Part shown: positions 21,243-23,547 of the stretch, one piece after another
Layout of the letters: every line of letters starts with the position of its first letter
How positions within the stretch are numbered: the stretch's first letter is position 1
DNA from: Prevotella sp.
Lineage (GTDB): Bacteria > Bacteroidota > Bacteroidia > Bacteroidales > Bacteroidaceae
DNA: 23,547 nucleotides
Direction: 5' to 3'
Assembly: GCA_024681875.1 (NCBI GenBank)
Contig: JAILAA010000024.1
Span: forward strand, 1-23,547
Program-made: the position numbers and the translations under genes
Notes under the pieces: generated by a model
Told to the model about the DNA's origin: nothing
What the model saw: only the letters and a program-made list of their open reading frames with translations
Databases searched by the model: none

Positions 21243-23276
21243 CTACCGCCTCAGCGTCCGCATGGCATTAAGGACGGCGAGGACGGTAACGCCGACGTCG
21301 GCAAAGACTGCCATCCACATCGTTGCCAGTCCGACGACAGCCAGCAGCAGCACTGCCACCTTAACACCAATGGCCAGCCACACATTTTCGCGGGCAATGC
21401 GCAGTGTCCTGCGAGCCAGGCTAATGGCCAGCGGAAGCTTCGACGGCCGGTCATCCATCAGCACCACATCGGCGGCCTCAATCGCGGCATCGCTGCCCAT
21501 AGCGCCCATAGCGACACCTACGTCGGCCAAGGCCAGCACCGGTGCGTCATTGATGCCATCGCCCACGAAAGCCAACTTTGAGGTGAGGGGTGAGAGACTG
21601 GAAGTGAGTGAAGTCTTTTTCATGAGTTCGACCTTATCGGCAGGAAGAAGCTCGGCGTGCCATTCGTCGATGCCTAAGTTTTCAGCCACGTTCTGCGCCA
21701 CCTCGCGGCGGTCGCCCGTGAGCATCACCGTGCGGCTGACACCTAAGCCGTGCAGGCTTTCAATGGTTTCGCGGCTGTCTTCCTTGATACGGTCGTTGAT
21801 GACGATATGGCCGAGATAGGTCGCTACCGCCCCACCCTTCGGACTGTCCTCCTCACCAGAGGAGGGGAACAGGGCTACGTGGATGATGGTGCCTACATGA
21901 TGGCAGTCGTGCCATTTGGCGCCCACTGCATCCATCAGCTTCGTATTGCCCACACACACTATCCTATTATTCACACAAGCACGTATTCCCTGACCTGCAA
22001 TCTCCTCGACATGAGTCACTTGGCAACCGTCTGTGTCCTCCTCGGGGAAGGCGGCGCGCAAGGCGGCACCGATGGGGTGCGTACTGTAGTGCTCGACATG
22101 GGCTGCGAGATGCAGGAGCTGGCGCTCATCGTAGCAGTCGGGATGGACGGCGCTGACGGCAAATACGCCTTCAGTCAGCGTGCCCGTCTTGTCGAACACC
22201 ACCGTATCAACCTGCGCTAAAGCGTCGATATAGTTGGCGCCCTTGATAAGGATTCCCTTTCGCGTGGCTCCCCCAATGCCGCCGAAGAACGTCAGCGGCA
22301 CGCTGATGACCAACGCGCAGGGGCACGATACGACAAGGAACAGCAGAGCACGATAGGCCCAAGTGGCCAGCGCTGCGCTAAATGACAAATGATAAATGAA
22401 AAATGACAACAGCGGCGGGAGGATGGCGATGAGCAACGCCAGAATCACCACCACGGGCGTGTAGATGCGGGCAAAGCGGGTAATGAAGGCCTCGCTCTTC
22501 GACTTATGCTCACTGGCACTCTCCACCAAGCTGATAATCTTCGAAACCGTACTTTGGCCGAAAGACTTCGTAGTCCGTACACGCACCACACCGCTCAGGT
22601 TGATGCAACCCGACAGCACCTCGTCGCCCTCGAAGACTTCGCGCGGTACGCTCTCACCCGTCAGAGCCACGGTGTTCAGCGATGTACTGCCATCGATGAC
22701 GATGCCGTCCAAAGGCACTTTTTCGCCCGGCCTTACGATGATGGTAGAGCCAACAGCCACCTCATCAGGATTGACCGTCATTTCTCTTACCTCTCCATTT
22801 TCACTTCTCACCTCTACGACGGCCACATCCGGCCTGATATCCATGAGGTGTGCGATGCTCTGTCGGCTCTTCCCCTCGGCATAGCTCTCAAACAGCTCGC
22901 CCACTTGGAAGAACAGCATGACGAAGACGGCCTCGGCCATCTGCGGCTCTGCGTCCGGCAGGAAACCGATGGCCAGGGCGCCTATAGTGGCCACCGACAT
23001 AAGGAAATGCTCGTTAAACCAGTCACCGTGGGCAATTCCCTCTACCGCTTCATGCAGCGTCTCGTGCCCTGCCACCAAATAGGGAACGAGATAGACTAAC
23101 AACAGCTGCCAGGTCGACAGCGACGTGTTTCTCTCAATCAGCATCGCTCCAGTCAGCAACACCGCCGTAGCGGCTATCACAATCATTTGTCGGCGCAGGT
23201 CGTGCCCGTGCTCATGGTGGTGCTCGTGTTCGTGCTGCTGTTCGTGTGCGCAGTGTTCACAGTGTTCATGTGCCAT
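21243..23276 (-). CDS. Heavy-metal-translocating P-type ATPase (CPC type, probable Zn/Cd/Pb exporter)
   Basis: A 677-aa P1B-type ATPase that would pump a soft metal out of the cytosol. The N-terminus is His/Cys-rich (MAHEHCEHCAHEQQHEHEHH) and has no HMA domain, suggesting Zn2+ binding. Motifs: actuator TGES (206-209), the ion-site CPC (318-320, VVSCPCALVIS), phosphorylation D362 in DKTGTLTEG, HP (400-401) and GDGINDAP (572-579), with a final membrane helix pair. All catalytic motifs are intact. The ATG at 23276 begins the His-rich tail; the -7 box at 23310-23317 excludes a longer TTG start at 23312. Four low-complexity in-frame segments (numbered from this start about 154-166, 292-300, 470-482 and 555-568) lie in loops and look like inserted repeats. 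Metal specificity is inferred. Confidence 0.94.
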   Translation of the reverse strand: MAHEHCEHCAHEQQHEHEHHHEHGHDLRRQMIVIAATAVLLTGAMLIERNTSLSTWQLLLVYLVPYLVAGHETLHEAVEGIAHGDWFNEHFLMSVATIGALAIGFLPDAEPQMAEAVFVMLFFQVGELFESYAEGKSRQSIAHLMDIRPDVAVVEVRSENGEVREMTVNPDEVAVGSTIIVRPGEKVPLDGIVIDGSTSLNTVALTGESVPREVFEGDEVLSGCINLSGVVRVRTTKSFGQSTVSKIISLVESASEHKSKSEAFITRFARIYTPVVVILALLIAILPPLLSFFIYHLSFSAALATWAYRALLFLVVSCPCALVISVPLTFFGGIGGATRKGILIKGANYIDALAQVDTVVFDKTGTLTEGVFAVSAVHPDCYDERQLLHLAAHVEHYSTHPIGAALRAAFPEEDTDGCQVTHVEEIAGQGIRACVNNRIVCVGNTKLMDAVGAKWHDCHHVGTIIHVALFPSSGEEDSPKGGAVATYLGHIVINDRIKEDSRETIESLHGLGVSRTVMLTGDRREVAQNVAENLGIDEWHAELLPADKVELMKKTSLTSSLSPLTSKLAFVGDGINDAPVLALADVGVAMGAMGSDAAIEAADVVLMDDRPSKLPLAISLARRTLRIARENVWLAIGVKVAVLLLAVVGLATMWMAVFADVGVTVLAVLNAMRTLRR
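21581..21615 (-). repeat. In-frame CTCACC-type microrepeat in the ATPase gene
   Basis: Encodes TSLTSSLSPLTSKL immediately before AFVGDGINDAP. On the minus strand it contains CTCACCCCTCACCTC, a 15-base string also present in the birA insertion at 8299-8353. Confidence 0.75.
21831..21869 (-). repeat. In-frame C/G-rich palindromic microrepeat in the ATPase gene
   Basis: Encodes FPSSGEEDSPKGG between two conserved strands of the nucleotide/phosphorylation domain. The plus strand carries CCTCCT (21848-21853) and AGGAGG (21860-21865) around a 6-nt loop, similar in style to the CTCCCCT/AGGGGAG hairpins elsewhere in the window. Confidence 0.65.
22377..22409 (-). repeat. In-frame AATGA-type microrepeat in the ATPase gene
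   Basis: The plus strand reads as repeated AATGACA/AATGATA/AATGAAA units (from 22381). In frame it encodes FFIYHLSFS in the loop before the CPC-containing helix. It resembles the AT-rich junction sequence at 6418-6457. Confidence 0.65.
22779..22817 (-). repeat. In-frame GAAGTGA/GAGGTGA-type microrepeat in the ATPase gene
   Basis: Encodes VEVRSENGEVREM in the actuator domain. The minus strand shows GAGGTGAGAAGTGAAAATGG followed by GAGGTAAG, a purine-rich low-complexity pattern unlike the surrounding codons. Confidence 0.55.
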
Positions 23277-23309
23277 AGTCTTTATTTTTTTGTTTATTCT
23301 TTCTGCGTG

Positions 23310-23317
23310 CAAAGGTA
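23310..23317 (-). promoter_or_regulatory. -7 box of the P-type ATPase gene
   Basis: TACCTTTG on the minus strand (23317-23310), 33 bp before the ATG at 23276. TTTG motifs at 23335-23332 and 23346-23343 are 14 and 25 bp away, outside the usual 19-21 bp. No metal-responsive operator could be recognised. Confidence 0.55.
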
Positions 23318-23443
23318 CGCAGTTCTATTTGCAAACTGGTTGCAAAGTTGAGAGAAGCATTCAAACTGAGAAACACCCCAAGGGGGCGAGGGGGGCAAAA
23401 AATCTTAAAAAATCAAAAAAAGTGCCGAAATTGGGGCCTTAAC

Positions 23444-23464
23444 GTTAATTGTTAATTGTTAATT
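23444..23464. repeat. GTTAATT tandem repeat
   Basis: Three exact GTTAATT units, then C and a fourth diverged copy (GTTAATTT). It lies in the 271-bp gene-free right end (23277-23547), which otherwise holds the ATPase -7 box and a terminator. Confidence 0.85.
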
Positions 23465-23477
23465 CGTTAATTTGTCG

Positions 23478-23515
23478 AAAAAACGGGCGCTTGCTATCAC
23501 AGCAGGCGTCCGTTT
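23478..23515 (-). terminator. Terminator of a minus-strand gene beyond the right edge
   Basis: Bases 23481-23495 and 23501-23515 pair over 15 positions (two G-T pairs) around a 5-nt loop (ATCAC). On the minus strand the hairpin is followed by a T run complementary to the A6 at 23478-23483. On the plus strand the hairpin is followed by GTTTCC only, so it works best for minus-strand transcription entering from the right. Confidence 0.75.
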
Positions 23516-23547
23516 CCATGAAAAGACAGAATCAGCAGTATTGTCAG

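Noticed and set aside
23274..23312. Longer N-terminus for the P-type ATPase from TTG at 23312
   Set aside because: The TTG lies in the TACCTTTG -7 box. The ATG at 23276 directly starts the His-rich tail.

Overview
The window looks like a chromosome segment from a Bacteroidetes bacterium, most likely Prevotella or a close relative. The evidence is the repeated Bacteroidetes promoter signature (TAnnTTTG -7 box, several with TTTG 19-20 bp upstream), the absence of Shine-Dalgarno-like sites, DUF4834- and CarboxypepD_reg-type proteins, a pssA-psd phosphatidylethanolamine operon and a probable glycine-lipid acyltransferase pair. The genus is an inference.

Layout. (1) 1-5131: a compact type II-C CRISPR-Cas system. 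The terminal direct repeat lies at the left edge (array continues outside), followed on the minus strand by cas2, cas1 and a 1204-aa cas9. A divergent tracrRNA lies upstream of cas9. Its anti-repeat pairs with the edge repeat through an 11-bp and a 6-bp helix, which identifies both elements without a database search. The cas9 and tracrRNA promoters are physically interlocked. (2) 5132-7551: a hairpin-rich 21-bp repeat cluster, an orphan membrane histidine kinase, a small secreted CarboxypepD_reg-like protein with an apparently leaderless promoter, and a small coiled-coil protein. (3) 7552-8035: a gene-free stretch holding nested inverted repeats that resemble a MITE or extragenic palindromic element. 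(4) 8036-15128: housekeeping genes: birA, pyrH, a DUF4834 protein, pssA and psd (phosphatidylethanolamine synthesis), a gamma-carbonic-anhydrase-like protein, two acyltransferases resembling GlsA/GlsB, and era. (5) 15182-21222: a same-strand trio of envelope genes: a 1104-aa membrane-anchored protein with a gluzincin-type HELFH...E site, a leucine-rich-repeat lipoprotein and an LTA-synthase-family alkaline-phosphatase-superfamily membrane enzyme. (6) 21243-23276: a CPC-type heavy-metal P-type ATPase with a His-rich N-terminus. The right edge holds a terminator for a minus-strand gene outside the window.

The most unusual signals beyond the CRISPR system are short low-complexity and palindromic sequences typical of intergenic regions that also lie in frame inside birA, the LTA-synthase-like gene and (four times) the P-type ATPase, recalling the protein-coding palindromic elements of Rickettsia. 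One hairpin has the same arms in the intergenic element and in the LTA-synthase-like gene. The cas genes look richer in A+T than the housekeeping genes, which would fit horizontal acquisition. No tRNA, rRNA or complete insertion sequence was seen.
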